DNA of 64,000 nt from Eulemur rufifrons (Eukaryota > Chordata > Mammalia > Primates > Lemuridae). The notes beneath the pieces were generated by a model. The model was not told the origin of the DNA. It did not search any database and saw only the letters and a list, made by a program, of their open reading frames with translations. Of the stretch, positions 20,888 to 34,922 are shown piece after piece. Numbering within the stretch: the stretch's first letter is position 1; the number at the start of each line of letters is the position of its first letter. Both the position numbers and the translations under genes were made by a program. The stretch spans positions 13,592,501-13,656,500 of the forward strand of contig NC_091000.1 of assembly GCF_041146395.1 (NCBI RefSeq), written 5' to 3'.

Positions 20888-23800
20888 CTGAAAGAAAAAA
20901 AAATTGACATTAAAACTAGGGTGAAATAAATGAATAATCTAGTAAAAATCACTTGGCAAAGAATCACATGCATTATTTTTGAAAACGTTCTCTCAGTTCT
21001 AAGACTCTGGGAACATCAAATATACTAAATGGAGATTTGTCCCTTTATTTTTGCTTCAATTAGAATATCATTAATTAAATATGATATGTAATTAATACCT
21101 ATATATCAAACTGATTTTTTCCCCTCAGTAATATTACAACCATGTAATTTTAATCTCATTGTTTTCCAAGATAGATAAATTAATCTCTAAATATCAAATT
21201 AAAAGATCAAAAAGGATCCAGTTTGTAAACAACGCTTTTCCTAGCATTAAATCAAACCACCAGATCCTTAACTTTTAATGTCTTGCTGTTAATAGCCATA
21301 TTTAACTTCTGTATTGGAGAACTATTTTTTTGTAGTTTGTATTTTTTTTTTAACTTTAAGAAATTATAAATGTGTTTACCATATTAGGTGATACTTTTAA
21401 ATTATTTTCTAGATTTTGAGGTTTCTTCTTATTGCCATATAAAAGTAATTTTATACTCAAATATGAAAGCTGTTACTGTTCTAACACATTCCATTGTCTT
21501 TTAGCTAGTAAGCTATGGAAAATAAATTTGAGTACTAATCAATTGCTTTTGATAATGCAGTTGGGTCAATGATACATGCACTGCTAAGTGGGTCCATGAC
21601 ATATTTATTATCAATTTTACTAGAGTTATACCTTCAAGAATCTTTATATTGAGGTAATCAATTATGCATATTTGAAGAAACCAGTTTGCACGTTTAACTT
21701 ATGCACATTTGAGGTAATCAGTTTGAATTGCCTGGTTCTATTAATGTTATACCACGTGATCAACTTCACTTAGATTCATAAAGCCTTAACTTTGGAAAGG
21801 ACTGTAGGGGTCGGGTCATTTAGCCTAACCTGCTATCAGATTCCTGGATTCCTTCTGTGTTTTCCCTGAGACCATTATTAAATTATTGTTATTAATATTT
21901 TAATACCTAATAAAATATAAATCTTACATGTTAGAAGGACTCCTTGTTTTCCTTTTAATGCTTCAGGAATAGTTATTTTGAAATTTAAACATGAATTTGG
22001 AATGATGAAAATGAGTTGAGAAATGTAAGCATCTGATTTTTTAGATAAAATATTTGACATGTACTCTTTCCAAATCAAAGGAAGAAAAATAAATGTGAAT
22101 CAGCACAGAGTACATTAGAGTGACTCCAGCTCATGTGAGCTAGAGAAGACTCACAAATTCTCATGCTTTATGATAACTGGTAATGTAGTATGGTTTTCAC
22201 CTCCAATGAATGCAAAATTGGAGTAATAAAATGGGTACCATACAGAAAAAATTACTTTGAAGAATTACAGATGGAATGTTTACTGGACTCAACTTCTAGG
22301 ATTTGATAGAAGCGGAAATGATGGAAATTCTCAATCATTTAAATGATGATGAGGACTTTATAAAGAAAACATATTTCAGCAATACAAAGCAATCACTAGA
22401 ATTCTATTTTGGGGCACTCAAGGAGAGAAAAATTTAACCACCGGTAAGGTGCCACATGCTGTGAACAACCAACTACTTTTGGGGCTTTGGGAAAAGACAA
22501 TGAAAAGGGAAGCAGCTCTAATAATAATAATAGTTTATCTCATAATCATTTGCTTGAGAATAGGGCATTTATTTTAGTCTTGGTTTGATAAAACCACGAT
22601 CAAAAAGAAGGGTGTGTGGTATGTGCTGGGGATGGACGTAACCAGACCCAGATGCTTGGTGGTCTGAGGGGTGTGGACATGGTGAGGAAGAAGAAGGTGT
22701 ATTGAGCAGTTTTAAAGGACACTTGAGATAAACTTCCTCTAATTGGTAGTTGGTAGAGGGCCAGCTCTGTTTCGTCATACTGGTGACCACATTGGAAATT
22801 ATGAAACCCCAAGAAACATTAAGAGGGAGAACCAGAGGACAGTCACTCTAGGCTTAGCAGGGTCCCCTCCCTGGGATTTCCAGGCAGGGAAACAGGCTGG
22901 GGTTGCCAAATGAAACTGTCCCTGTGCTATAGGAAGTGTGAGACAGTCATAATGGTGAGCTCTACGGAAAGGCTTTGAGTCACACAGTGGACATGAGTGT
23001 GTAGAATTAAGAGAAAGGAGAAAAATGACTGTGGATTAAAACTTCAGGATGAACTGATATTTCAATAAGGCTTACGTTGATGACTAATTATAGTCTATTT
23101 TGGATGGTCTTTTAAGGATACTGAAGTATACACATTTCGGTTTCTTTAAAATAAATCCAATTATAAGTCCTGATTTGCCCTTTTGTTATAGTCTTCAGAG
23201 GCACTGAAAGAGAAGAGCCTTCCCATGCGGACACTGTTCCCCACGGCCCTGGTTTTGTTTTACTGCTGCCAGGAAAGCCTGGGAAAGGGAGGGCTCTGGA
23301 GGACAGGAAGTATCCTGCATCATGTCGAGTAAAGGGAATATAGGTTATACGTGTGCATAAAAAAGTTCATCAAGTAAATGGCTTGGAAGATGCATGGGGA
23401 AAATGGTTTTGTCCCAAATGTTGAACAATTACTGATGATCATTCACTTGTGAAAACACAGAGCTCAGAGTCTAGGAACCTGAGTCCTTAATTTCTGGTGT
23501 TCTTTAGTAGGTAGTTGCTGCTTCCCTGAACATTTAAGAATGACGAATGACGAAATGGGGTAGGTTCATCCTTCCCCTGGCTGTTTTGCATGTGAACATG
23601 AATGGGAGCTTTGAGAATTAAGAACTGTACGTGCTCTTCACTCGTGCAATGAGCTTTCCCTGGCTAGACACAAGCTGGTGGAGTCTTGTCTGAGATTTTG
23701 TCCAAGACATTCCTGGTTCGGTGTCAGGGGTTCAACTGGATGCCCTCAAAGGTCCTCCCCAACTTTACGATTCTAGCACTACAGCTCCTATGTAGCTGTG

Positions 23801-26547
23801 TTTGTGATACTTCACTGTCATATCCTAAGTTCTCCTCTCAGCTTTTATTTAAATTCCTTTAAAATGATGTGCTATGTTGATACTATTACCTATATTTTTA
23901 ATAGAAAATTATGATGATTTTCATTCTCATAACTCATTTCTTTAGAGGGCTCAAATGCTTTGCAAGAATTAATTTAAACATTGTAATTAAATTCAAGTTA
24001 ACTAATTGAGTGCCTACTGTGTTTCTAAGTACTATGGTAAGTCTTTTCATTTATTTTATTCATTTACTCTCATTTTAGTTCTGACAAATCCTTGTGAGTT
24101 TGGGCAATGATTGAGTTCTCAGAGAGGTAAGAAAGGGACGAACAATTTCTTTTAAAGAAAGGAAACGTGACATATAGAAAGACTAATTTTCTTAAGGGCA
24201 CAAAACACTCAGGTGGTATTGGCAAGACCCTGTCTCTTGGTGGGGTGGTCTCCACACTGCAGCAGACCACTCTCACCAACGTTATCTCTGCCTGCCAAGT
24301 GGTTTAGGGGAAATAAAACATACTTTGGTGGTTTCTCTTATAGTCATTGTTTTGGTTCTAGGTTAGGTTTAAAGTATCAGTATGTGCTATGATGAAATGT
24401 CCAATGGGAATTTGCTTCTTGTGAAAGGAAAAGAGAAAGACACTGACTCAAGGGACAAATAGCTGAGGACTCGGATTGACTTTCTGATCTGAGAGGGGAG
24501 CGACGGTGGCTCGGAACCTTCTGTGGAGGTAGTCTAATCTTTACCTAAAACCTGCTGTGTTTTGACAATATTGGAGGCAATGAATGCTTATCGATTCCCT
24601 TTTGGTTCACATAAAGACACTGTGTCAAATAACTTCTTATGAAAGCTACCATAGAGTGTGATTGGCCATAAAAGATGCCGACTTCTTTCTTCAAAATATA
24701 ATTGAAACTTCTTTGAAACAACGATCATACCTCACGTCTCTAATTGATACCAAAAGGGACCTGTTTTTAAAATAACAATTATGTCCAAAATTCAGGGGAC
24801 TTCATTCACTAGAAATCTTACTCCTAGTGATATAAAATTTAAAATATCCCAGAGCCACTACATGCTCTCATTATGGAAGATTATTTCATATTCCTGAAGT
24901 ATGAAATCTTTTTTTACTATTTTGATTCTGAAGCATTAAATCTTTTCTACTAAGTTGAATGATATGAAATTACTGATATTCCAGTGTTGAACCTTCAAAA
25001 TGGCAATCTCCAGTTCAATCTAATACTGTTCTTTCAGTAGTTATTTTTATAAATAACAACAAATTGGCATTGTTGAAGCAGTGTGTCATTCCCTGGTGTT
25101 TGCATCCATGGTCCACATCCAAGTAGCTCGGGCTGGGATTTTACTTGGTTGCAATGTCCATGATATTCATGGAATGGGTGTTCCAATTACATGATGTCCC
25201 TAAACTTTATTTATTTTCTTACTTTCCTTCATTCCTATTTCCCTGTGGTATCCAATGTAAACACGCCTGAAGTTTTCTAACACCTTTTCATGTTTACACA
25301 CACAAGAGCCAACATGTACAAATATATATAGAGAGATTTGTTTTAACCAAAATGGTATCATACTACATACATTGCAATGCAACTTGCATTTTCTTTGAAC
25401 TTACTATATTACGGAAACTGCTGGCCTGGTATTTAGACGTGGACATTGAAATCCATTTGTCGATGGGAGGTGGTGGATGGGAATGGGATTCTCCATAGGG
25501 AAGGTTGTTTTTTCTTCCACAAAGCTGGGTAGTTTAAGATCAAGTGGCTTTAAAGTGAAAGACACTCTGAGTATTTAATCAACTGCTGGATGTATGTGTG
25601 TAAAACACTGTGATATGCACCATGAGAATTAAAATATTTAAAGACTCTCTATCCCTTTCTCACTTCTGCTCTAAAACCCATTATCTTATAAATAAAAAAT
25701 AAGGAACCCCCAAACTGCAACTAACCAAGCAACAATCAAATGAACCAACCAACCAACCAGTCACCAGAAGGTGTGGGTGTATTTCAGGGTCTAGAGACAC
25801 TGGGGTTGCTTGGTGTCCTTTGATTTTCTTGTAGCTGCACCCCTTGCAATGCAGACTGTGCCTGCAGGCTCAGGTAGTCACGACAGGCATTTATTATAAA
25901 GAGACCCACCTTAGTGGGTGCTGAGATGTCACATCCTAATTACTTTCTAGACAATATTTATACCTGTAGGTGCACATTAATCTTAATTGGTCAAGACTTG
26001 GATATGTTTAAAAATATATATTAGCAGGGTCTTTGCTGATTGGATTAAAGGAAGGTAAAGGTCTCTTTCAAAACTAATATTCTAGCATCATGTTTGCAAA
26101 CTTTGGCAATGAAGATTCAGTTTCCTGCAAATCTCTCTGCTGGATGTCCTGTACCTCTACCCTGCAGAGTTTTTTAGGTTTTAAAAAAACTCACAAACGA
26201 ACCTATGAGTTATCTTGATGAAATATTATGTTACTTCATGAGATAACAAAAACTTAAATAGTTATTAACATTTGCAGTTACTCAACATATTTTTGGCAAA
26301 TGACTGTTGTTTTTAATTAGATTTTTAAAATGCTTTCTAGATGGTATCATTTTCCTTTGCTTTTTATGTTTAGAACAAAAACAGAAGAGATGGAAACTAT
26401 TCTTGGGATGAGAAAAATAAGAGCTCGTGGGGCATTCAGAAAGTATTTACAGCCGCTTTATTCATCCAAACAAGATAATTTTGAAAAGAGAGAAAGGTCA
26501 GGTAAAGCCATTCCAATGTGACGCTCTGTGAGTTAGTGATATTATAC
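20888..26547 (-). other. Intron between SORBS2 exons 26548 and 20861
   Basis: 5.7-kb intron. It contains a partial tandem repeat at 21650-21728 and a MIR-like trace at about 24000-24110. A few short simple patches occur, such as (AACC)n near 25745. No exon is recognised, and no Alu or L1 of clear identity was seen. Confidence 0.55.
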
Positions 26548-26640
26548 CTGCAGCCAAGAGGTTTGGAGAACTTTGCACTCTCTTCACAGATGTTAACGTG
26601 ACAGACATGGCGGCACGTTTGCGAGCACACCCACCGCTAT
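26548..26640 (-). CDS. SORBS2: SORBS2 coding exon with internal start ([12 protein letters not shown])
   Basis: 93-nt exon with acceptor ttttgcttccag before 26640 and donor GCTGCAG|gtataa below 26548. It reads [19 protein letters not shown], then [13 protein letters not shown]. Phase is 1 on both sides, so it is a symmetric cassette: skipping it gives MNT|GRDSQSPDS, an isoform start I remember for SORBS2. The ATG at 26606-26608 sits in GCCGCCATG, a near-ideal Kozak context, and could itself be a start for transcripts lacking the upstream exon. In other family members the [14 protein letters not shown] sequence is a conserved N-terminal signature. Confidence 0.95.
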
Positions 26641-29600
26641 CTGGAAGCAAAAAAATGAAATAGCAGAGGCCAAGGCAACTGGGAAGCACATGCAATGTCA
26701 TGCGTTCTAAGTGGAATGTGCCAGATAACCATGAGCAAGATGAACAGGCAGAATTAGTAACCATGGAATGCATCTGCAAATTTCACACCCACCCCCAAAC
26801 CAAAACAAACAAAACCAAATCAAACCAAACAAAATAAAAAACCAGAGGTCTGTCTCAGAAATGGATGTCAATGCTTTAGTGAAAGAACGGAAGGTTTTAT
26901 AATTAACATTTTGTGGTTTTTCTTTAATGAAAACTCAGGCATAGAACTCAACTTTGCTTATACCATTTAAATTCAATTCGTACTAAATACATAAGCAGTG
27001 TAGCTGGCTTTTAGAGTTATGAATTATCTATATTTCAAGATTCAGAGCTATGGTACAATATATTTTGTACCTATCATTCAGATTTTGCCATATTCTAGCT
27101 GTTATAATTCCCGCATATAGCTTGAATAATTCTTGAAGTATTAGTTATTGATTGACATAGGTATGATACATTGATAAACAGGATTCATAAAGAAACACAC
27201 TGTGAAAAGCCCATGTCTTTCCAAAGGTATTAGTAGTTATGGAAATAATTAGTCCAAAATTAAAGACAATGTTGAAATATATAGTATTGAAATGACCATG
27301 TTTTAAAAATTTAATTTATTGCTTTTATACTTTTGAACATATGTGTACTATGATCCCCATATTTATACTTATGCAAATTACAATGTGAAGTAAAATAAGT
27401 GCAAATGCATCAGCCATTTTAATGTGCTATGATTAAGTTTAGACTTCTAAATTTGGAACAGAAGTCTTCTAAAACTGGAAAGCTAATGTTCTATTTATGA
27501 ATAGATTCCTACTCCATTCCTACATTCCTTTGTAATATGGCATGTGCAATAGTTTTTCTCATTTCCCATCATTCTGTTCATTAAGTCAAAACAAATTAAG
27601 TATTTTTCAAAGTTATGGAAAAAAATAGACAATATAATCACTAATATGATAACATAATCATTATATATTGTCACATTCTCATTTTTTTCATTTTTTTTCC
27701 ATAGGGAAAGAATCCAGTTTGTTTATTGAACATGAAAGAATTATTTAGGTTAGTAAAGATGCTTGGAAATATGATTTATATTAATTATTGGTAAGAATTA
27801 CAAATAGGCCTCAAAATTAGTGGAAGGATTCTCATATCAAAATATTATTTCTAAAATATAAGTTTAAAATAATTTCCTCATGTAGAAAATAATTAAACCA
27901 GAAAACTGACTTTAAAGAACATTAAAAGAAAATAAGTCAAACAAATCAAAGACTATAATTAAGAACCCAAAGAAAAAGACACCAATGGTAGAAACTTACA
28001 ACTGAAGAGAGGCACCAATAGGATTTTAGCAACATCAGGGAACTGAAAATAGCTATGAGAGACAAGTGTGTCTGACAGGATGGAGGTAATGCCATTGGAC
28101 ATAGGATACCCACCCAGCAGCTGTTGAGGGTTGTATGGTCAAGGGTGTCAAAAGTGAAAACTGACATTACTCTAAGAACGATTTTATTTTCTAGTTCTTT
28201 TAATTCTGAACATCTAAAAACAAGCAGAGAGATGAAAAGAGAAAGTTCCAGAATAAGAAGATCAGGGTCACTGGTTAAACCTCTAGCATTCAAACTCGGG
28301 GTGACATGCACTGGACTATCTTGGTGAATTCATAGGGGCGTTGGGGGATATTTCACAACTAGCTTGAGGTAGAGCACAGTTTCAACCTAATGGATTGTGC
28401 TATATTCATTCTGATGGCATCACATCTTTGAAAACTTGGATTTTTGGTAATTGCTATGATAAAAAGCAAGTATTCTCCAAAAATAATTTTAGACCAGTAA
28501 ATGAATGTGGCCTGTACAATCTAATTCCAAGGCCTGAGAAGTTTTTCAGTGTGCAGTAGGTACGCACATACCCTTAGTAAGTAATTGTGGTTATAAAGAA
28601 TGAAATAAAATGGTTATTTTTCTTTCAATTTACATGTATTATTTTGTCAAATGGCTTCTAAGTTGTTAGAACAAAAATAAGTAACTATTAAGTTATTAGG
28701 CTGTTAGCACCTAACTACTTAATAAATAGAAATGATAGGTATTTCATTTGTTCTAGGAGTACCATGGAAAAATTACTGAGACCTGAAAGGTCATTGTAAA
28801 CCAAGAAAATTGGGAATCTTTGGATTAAACAATTTACATATTTTAGGGAGCTCTGAGACCTAGATCAAATAAATGCAGAACCTATCTTTATTAACAGTTT
28901 AATAAATAGCTTAATTTAAAAAGTTGAGGCATTTGTGCAATTGCTGGAACAGAGTAATGTATTATGTTCTGTTTCTACTTCCTTATGTGGTGATACTTTC
29001 TGATATTCCCCGAAGATATTTTTAAGATGTCAGAATGAGGATGCTGTCTTTAGTATGTCAGGTCAGTTCATCCTCAAAGATCCTAATGCCTGTCTCACCT
29101 TCCCACTCATTAATGGTCTGCAGCCTCGCTGGGTTACTCTTCTACAGAGCTGCAAGACTCCTGGAAGCTGTTTCTACTGCTAGAAAACACTCCTATGGGT
29201 AAATCATATACATTATTAATATTTGCTATCTTTCTCTTTTTTTTTTTTATTTTATTTTATTTTTTTTTTTGAGACAGAGTCTCACTCTGTTGCCCGGGCT
29301 AGAGTGAGTGCCGTGGCGTCAGCCCAGCTCACAGCAACCTCAAACTCCTGTGCTTAAGCGATCCTACTGCCTCAGCCTCCCGAGTAGCTGGGACTACAGA
29401 CATGCGCCACCATGCCCGGCTAATTTTTTGTATATATATATATTTTAGTTGTCCATGTAATTTCTTTCTATTTTTAGTAGAGACGGGGTCTCACTCTTGC
29501 TCAGGCTGGTCTCGAACTCCTGACCTCGAGCGATCCACCCGCCTCGGCCTCCCAGAGTGCTAGGATTACAGGCGTGAGCCACCGCGCCCGGCCTCTTTTC

Positions 29601-31764
29601 TTCAATAGCTAAGATATGCCTTAGAAAATACTGAGTTACAGATTCTAACAGTGGAGATGTAACATGTCTTATATATTTTCTAAGTTGTTTAGATACTTTA
29701 GTATGAAAAAAGAACCACATTCCCCCTGGCTAGTTTGCTATGTATTCGTTTAAAAGGAAAGACCTAATTTAAGACATTTTTTTTAACCTTAGTGACTGAC
29801 ATGTTTAAATAGCAGTATGTTTCTTGAATGATTGTTAGGTAGATAATGCAGACCAATTTTATTTACTAGCTATTTAAGAACTAATTCCTACTTCATTTTG
29901 TAAACACAACAAACAATGCTTTCAACTTCCTAAGACCATATTCATATATATATATTTAAAAGTGGTATGTTTTTATAACAACATTATAGTATTATATTGG
30001 AATTTTAAACAAAAAGTTTCAGTTACTTCTAATCGATTTTTATGCATAAGTTTGAATATCATATTTTACATGCATTATATACAAATGTAAATTCACCTAC
30101 ATAAGCAAAATAATCCTATGCAAAGTAGCATCCCCTCAGGGTCACGCTCAGTCTTTATAAATGAGAGGACGCTTTAGAGGGTTATATTCATGCTGCTAAG
30201 CGGTAACTTGGCTCAAGTACCTTAGAGACTTAAATAAATTTACAAATTTCTATGTCCCTACTTTGCTATTAGGGATTGAGTTATATGAATAGAATGATCA
30301 ATTATTGGTTGTATTGCACATGAATACAGTATATTTAATATAATCATATATGCATACCTCTTCATAATAGGGTTATAATAAATAGGAAAATCAACACAAC
30401 AAAAGAAGGCATATTGAGAAGTTATGCTCAACTCAAGTCTGCAAGGAGATGCCTCAGAACAGTCAGGAAATATAACTTGCTCATGTGGACATTCTCCTGG
30501 AGTGACAGTTTAGTTCCATGACATAGCTTACCAAGTCCAGTTGTGGGCTCTATATTCTATGTACTTTCTTCAATCGCCTTTCCCTAATAATATTTCTTAT
30601 TTCATTTCCCATGTCTAATTCTGACATCTCCAATCACCAAAATGCCTTTACTTGGTTCATTTCCAGAGTTATAATTTTTCTCAATTTCTAAGCCTTCCTT
30701 GTGTATTTTGACTATCTCCAATATCCTTATCTTGTCTATTGCTACCACATGTCTACAGGCGACTGCATCCTTGGAGCCAGCCGACACAGCCTTCTCGGAG
30801 GCCAGTTAGAACAGGTTTCTGCCAAGGAGACGTCATAGGAAGATGACACGTGGCTCCACATTTTAGATATTGGTTCTCAACAGTGGTTGTTAATCCTCCT
30901 TGTAGGCACTTGGATAAAACAAGAGATAGCAAAAAGCCCACCAGCTTGATGTGAGAGAATATCTTGGCCTATCCTTTCTCCTCTGCCATGGGGCGACTGT
31001 CTCAAATAACTTTCCACAATCACTCATAGATAGGAAATGGTATCATTCAAACACAAGTTACAAAATTTCATTGCATAGGTTGCTTTCCCGAATCACTTAA
31101 TACTATATATTTCAGGGAGGCAAAAGGTAAAGTTATAATGCAAAATATTTCTACTGTGGAAAAAAATTCACATGTACGTAGCATGTATCACAAACACTTT
31201 TACAATTAAAATGTGTACGACATAGAGCTCAGAGGCATGGATGTTGTGAAGCTATTTGGAGATATTGTTCTCACATCTGAAAATATAATGCTTATGACTT
31301 TATATATATTGTGACTATAGATTAATTAAACGGATTTTGTGTGAAGCTTTAGCACTCTGTCTGCTGACTTTGTCAACATAGTTTGTAGAATGAGGAACAT
31401 TCTACAAACACTAGAACAACTTGCTTTTGAATTTAGCCTATTTTAAGTGAAGAATTTCAAATGTACACATAGAAACAGCATACTCCCTCTTCCTAGTGTT
31501 TACAGGAGTTCATTTCAAAATATGATTAGAGAAAAAGGGAATAAGAGACAGTTGACAGAAAATTCTGCTTTTGACGACTGTAGATTGGAGCACAAATACA
31601 AAAAAATAAAGTAATGAATCTAGACCATACACCTAATCAGAAACTCAAAAATCACATTTAAGATCAGCAGAGTGCTAAACTAATGATTTAGGGCCAAGAT
31701 GATTTTTAGAGAGCAAGGCTAAAGATGAAATTTAAAGAGTTTGAAACTAACAGAGACAGCATAC
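26641..31764 (-). other. Intron between SORBS2 exons 31765 and 26548
   Basis: 5.1-kb intron with one full Alu (29238-29593) and (CAAAA)n-like simple sequence at 26790-26840, immediately upstream of the exon. The rest is AT-rich with no recognised exon or repeat. Confidence 0.55.
29238..29593 (-). repeat. Full-length strepsirrhine-type Alu, minus strand
   Basis: Complete dimeric Alu read backwards: T-rich tail at 29238-29270, gagacagagtctcactctgt, and the ending gccaccgcgcccggcc at 29593. The middle A-rich linker carries the extra 'ttgtccatgtaatttctttc' stretch, and the right arm reads 'gtgccgtggcgtcagcccag', both features of lemur Alus as I know them. The low divergence suggests a young copy. 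Confidence 0.92.
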
Positions 31765-31814
31765 CTGTATTCATTTTGACCTTGGAGGGTTTGTTATTAA
31801 AGTCTTCAGTTTTC
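31765..31814 (-). CDS. SORBS2: SORBS2 exon with MNT start codon
   Basis: 50-nt exon with acceptor ttttttttctacag before 31814 and donor ACAG|gtatgc below 31765. The ATG at 31772-31774 opens M-N-T and passes one base to the next exon (G|AT, Asp, or G|GG, Gly if exon 26548 is skipped). Upstream of the ATG the same frame is open through the whole exon (KTEDFNNKPSKVK). The exon therefore also allows longer isoforms that start further upstream outside the recognised exons. A real acceptor shows it is not the first exon. Phase is 2 in and 1 out. Confidence 0.9.
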
Positions 31815-32836
31815 CTGTAGAAAAAAAACGATGCATAATTTGTTCACTAGCATGTGGAACAAAATATTATTAAAGTGTATTTTTGTTTTTGGTGTACCTA
31901 TAAATTAATATGACATTATCATAAGTCTATCTAAATCAATAAGGTGGTTTAATAAGGTGGGCAGACTTTATGATTCTGTTCAAATTAAATTTCAATTATT
32001 ATTGTCCTGTGATCATAAATTTATGTCTTATATTTTTGTTTAACGGTTATTATTAATGGATGAAAATGGAGAAGAGTTTTCACTTTTAAAAATTATATTT
32101 CTTTTACAAACATTTATATGAACAGCTTTAGTTCTCTAAATCTGGAAGGATCACTTGTGTCCTCTTCCAGAATTTTAAAAGTTACCCTGATACTTTAAAA
32201 CCATTGCCTTACACATGGGGGTCAATTTATTACCAAGGAATATGTAATCTGTTTAGTGCATATTTTGAGGACACAGTCCAGAAAGATGAGATTCACCTCT
32301 GTTTTTCTTCTAAGACACAAGAAATAGATAGTTACTACAAAGCCCATTTCTGTTCTAGTATTGGACACTGTGCTTTTTCCCAGAGAAATGTTTGATGCAT
32401 AGCCATCAAGATTAATTCATTAGAAATGGTTGGCGGAATGGTACTTGTCTCAGGAAACAGTTTATATTGTGTATTATTTTATGACATGGGAGATGACTTG
32501 GTTCTTTCCCTGGCATATTCTCTTAGCTCATATCTTATTTATCCATGTCCTAAAACCCAAGAGGAAGGGCACACTGATAAGGAAGCAAACCTTCTAAGAC
32601 AAAGGGCTCCCTGAAAGATGTTTGGCCCTGGCCACGTGGCCTTTGCTCCTGAGTGGGCCTAGTTAAATGTCCATGTCAACTTCCCTAGAACAACACATTC
32701 AGTGTTTCCATGCACATTAGCATCTAACATCTGAAACCCCCCAAATTTTATTATACCTTAGGAATGAGTGGCTTAAGGTTGAAATGAAATCACCTGTCAT
32801 CATCATGTGTCAAGAAAGACTTTTGATAAAAATGCA

Positions 32837-32848
32837 CCCCCCCCCCAC
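32837..32848. repeat. C-rich homopolymer patch
   Basis: Run of about ten C residues followed by acccctgcc in an AT-rich region. It is probably slippage-prone. A similar G9 run lies at about 62371-62379. Confidence 0.8.
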
Positions 32849-34922
32849 CCCTGCCAGTCTCTAAAAAGAGCACTGAATGAGCTTTCTGGCTTTCTTGCTT
32901 TTGTTTGTCAAGGTTCTCACCCTCTTCTCCTTTCTAACCATTTTTTTCTGCTCAATTAATCAGCTATTATTTTTTTTCTATGTGGCCATCAAAGTTCACC
33001 TCTTATAGAAAGCCTGGCTTTTCTCTGAAATTCTAATAATAAAATCAAAATGTGAACACCAGCTAAAGATAATGATATTTATCTTCTCTCCCGGGGAGGG
33101 TAAAATGATGAAATAAAATAGCATAAAAATACACTTAAGTGATATGAATTATAATTATGAACCAAGAGGAGAAGGATTTTATCTTTTTTCCCCTCGAATG
33201 AATTACAAATACCTTAGGACTCAATAAATACTGAATCAATGAACATATAGAATTGGTAAAATCACAATATTGATATTCACCCCAATATATTTTTTTAGAG
33301 CTACAAACTGAAAAGAATATAGATGCTATCCTTACAAGGTAGTGTTTCACTTTTGGTAGCCTGTTTGTGTTCAGTGTCACAGTCTTGCCCGTCAGCCCTG
33401 GGACAACCTGCAGCGCAGGGGACGCTGGGCAGGAACAATACTCAGCTCTGCCACGCCAGAACTGAGTGTCTGCTGTGTTACGTGAATTCTTCAATCATAT
33501 TACACAGGCCAATTGACTTTGAAAAGTGATTGAGGGAAATTTTATTATAATGGATTTTATCTCTTATTTTTCAGTGTTTACAAATAGACCCATTTCTGTT
33601 TGCTTTCGTTTGTTTGTTTGTTACCAGAATTACAGGGAAAAAAATGTGGCATATTTCTAAAAACTCAACTTGGTAGCTTTAATACCGCCTGTATTGAAGG
33701 GATACCAGTGAAACCAGGGAAGAAGGCGGTGGCCAGGGCAGGAGCTTTGAGAAAGCTCCTACAAACATATTTATTTTAATCTCTCAGTAGCAAAGCTCCT
33801 AATATGTTAACCTTAAATGGACAAAATAAATGGAAAAGAAAAGCCTCAGGGGATGTCTGTGACCAAGGCTGAGGCTTGGTCTAAAAACAAGAAGGGATAA
33901 ACAATCCCCAGAAAATGAGGATTGTAAGGACATTTCCCGAATTCAACCTCATCACTCCTTTTGGAACTAGGCAGCACTATGTTTAAAACTGCTTTAGGTT
34001 TTAAAACTGAATGACAAAGACAGTATTTGGGTTGGAATAATACCAATTGATAAAGAAACCATCAAACACAGAAGGAAGGTTAACTCGCAGAATACAAAAC
34101 CTGCTAATACAAAATTATAATGTTTATATACCAAGTTAGAGAACTAATTATCAACATTTGTTTGAATTCAAATGCAGATATTTACAAAACATCTGACACT
34201 CAAAAAGTAAAATAGGATTAACAAGAACAAAGAAAGGCGCCACAAATCCTTGAGCTTTTCACTTTTAAAGTGATGTATCCTGTTACTTATAAATGTAATT
34301 TGTGAGGTTTTTTAACTTCCCATTGTTTTAGATGTCAAAATGTGAAATGACTAACTTCCTAATCAGGCAAGACATTTTCCATGTTGCTAAAAGAAGAGCC
34401 CCAGTGACAGAGCTCTCGAGAAGAACCTGAAACTGAAAGGCTTCTTGGGTGACTAATAAAAATGCATGATTCTGTTTCCATTATTTGTACTGAAGCCATT
34501 AACAAATCCACAACTGAGAACTCTTTTTAGACAATTTAAACTAAAGCGAATCGAATCTCTTTTGTTCTGTTCTGAAAAAGTGTCCTTGATTGTGCTTACA
34601 TAACAAGCACAGATTATTCTGCAAGGCATCAAATTCCTAGAGTGTTTGCATGCTACTAGAAGAAGACAGTATTTCAAGTATTCTCTTAAGCTGGAATTGA
34701 ACCGGGGCCAAGACTAGGAACACTGACCACAAAATTCAGACTACCTTGAACCTTAGCAGGCAGCCCACAGAGCAAAGAACTCTCTGTCCATTAAGGTGTC
34801 AAAATGATTTTCAATAGGTGGTGTGGGGCTGTATTTACTTAAGTGCAATTCTTGTCCAAGTTTTATATAAAAAGTAATTTTATATGTGTCCTAATTTGTG
34901 ATAGCAATGGATTTGTTTTACA

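Larger units (their letters stand above)
1..31814 (-). other. SORBS2: SORBS2 gene, 5' and N-terminal coding part
   Basis: SORBS2 (ArgBP2) is an adaptor of the vinexin/CAP/ponsin family. It links actin-associated proteins, vinculin and Abl/Cbl-type signalling at Z-discs, stress fibres and cell junctions, and in neurons at synapses. The family layout is an N-terminal SoHo domain followed far downstream by three SH3 domains. Here the exons at 31765, 26548, 20861, 20515, 7396 and 3441 encode, in order and in phase, the N-terminal region that I recognise from mammalian SORBS2 and reach the first residues of SoHo. The SH3 exons are not in the window. The gene continues past position 1 on its 3' side, and transcripts probably begin upstream of 31814. 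The identification rests on remembered human sequence and is strong because six separate exons agree in order, phase and strand. Confidence 0.95.

Noticed and set aside
33135..33494. 119-codon minus-strand frame with a possible donor (ACCTT|gtaagg) near 33335
   Set aside because: The donor has T at -1, there is no CpG or promoter context, and the peptide is not recognised. It was too weak to call a first exon of SORBS2.
34685..34800. tRNA-like words (gctggaattgaacc) suggesting a tRNA or mitochondrial insert
   Set aside because: No cloverleaf, acceptor stem or matching A-box at the right distance was found, and no neighbouring mitochondrial gene sequence was recognised.
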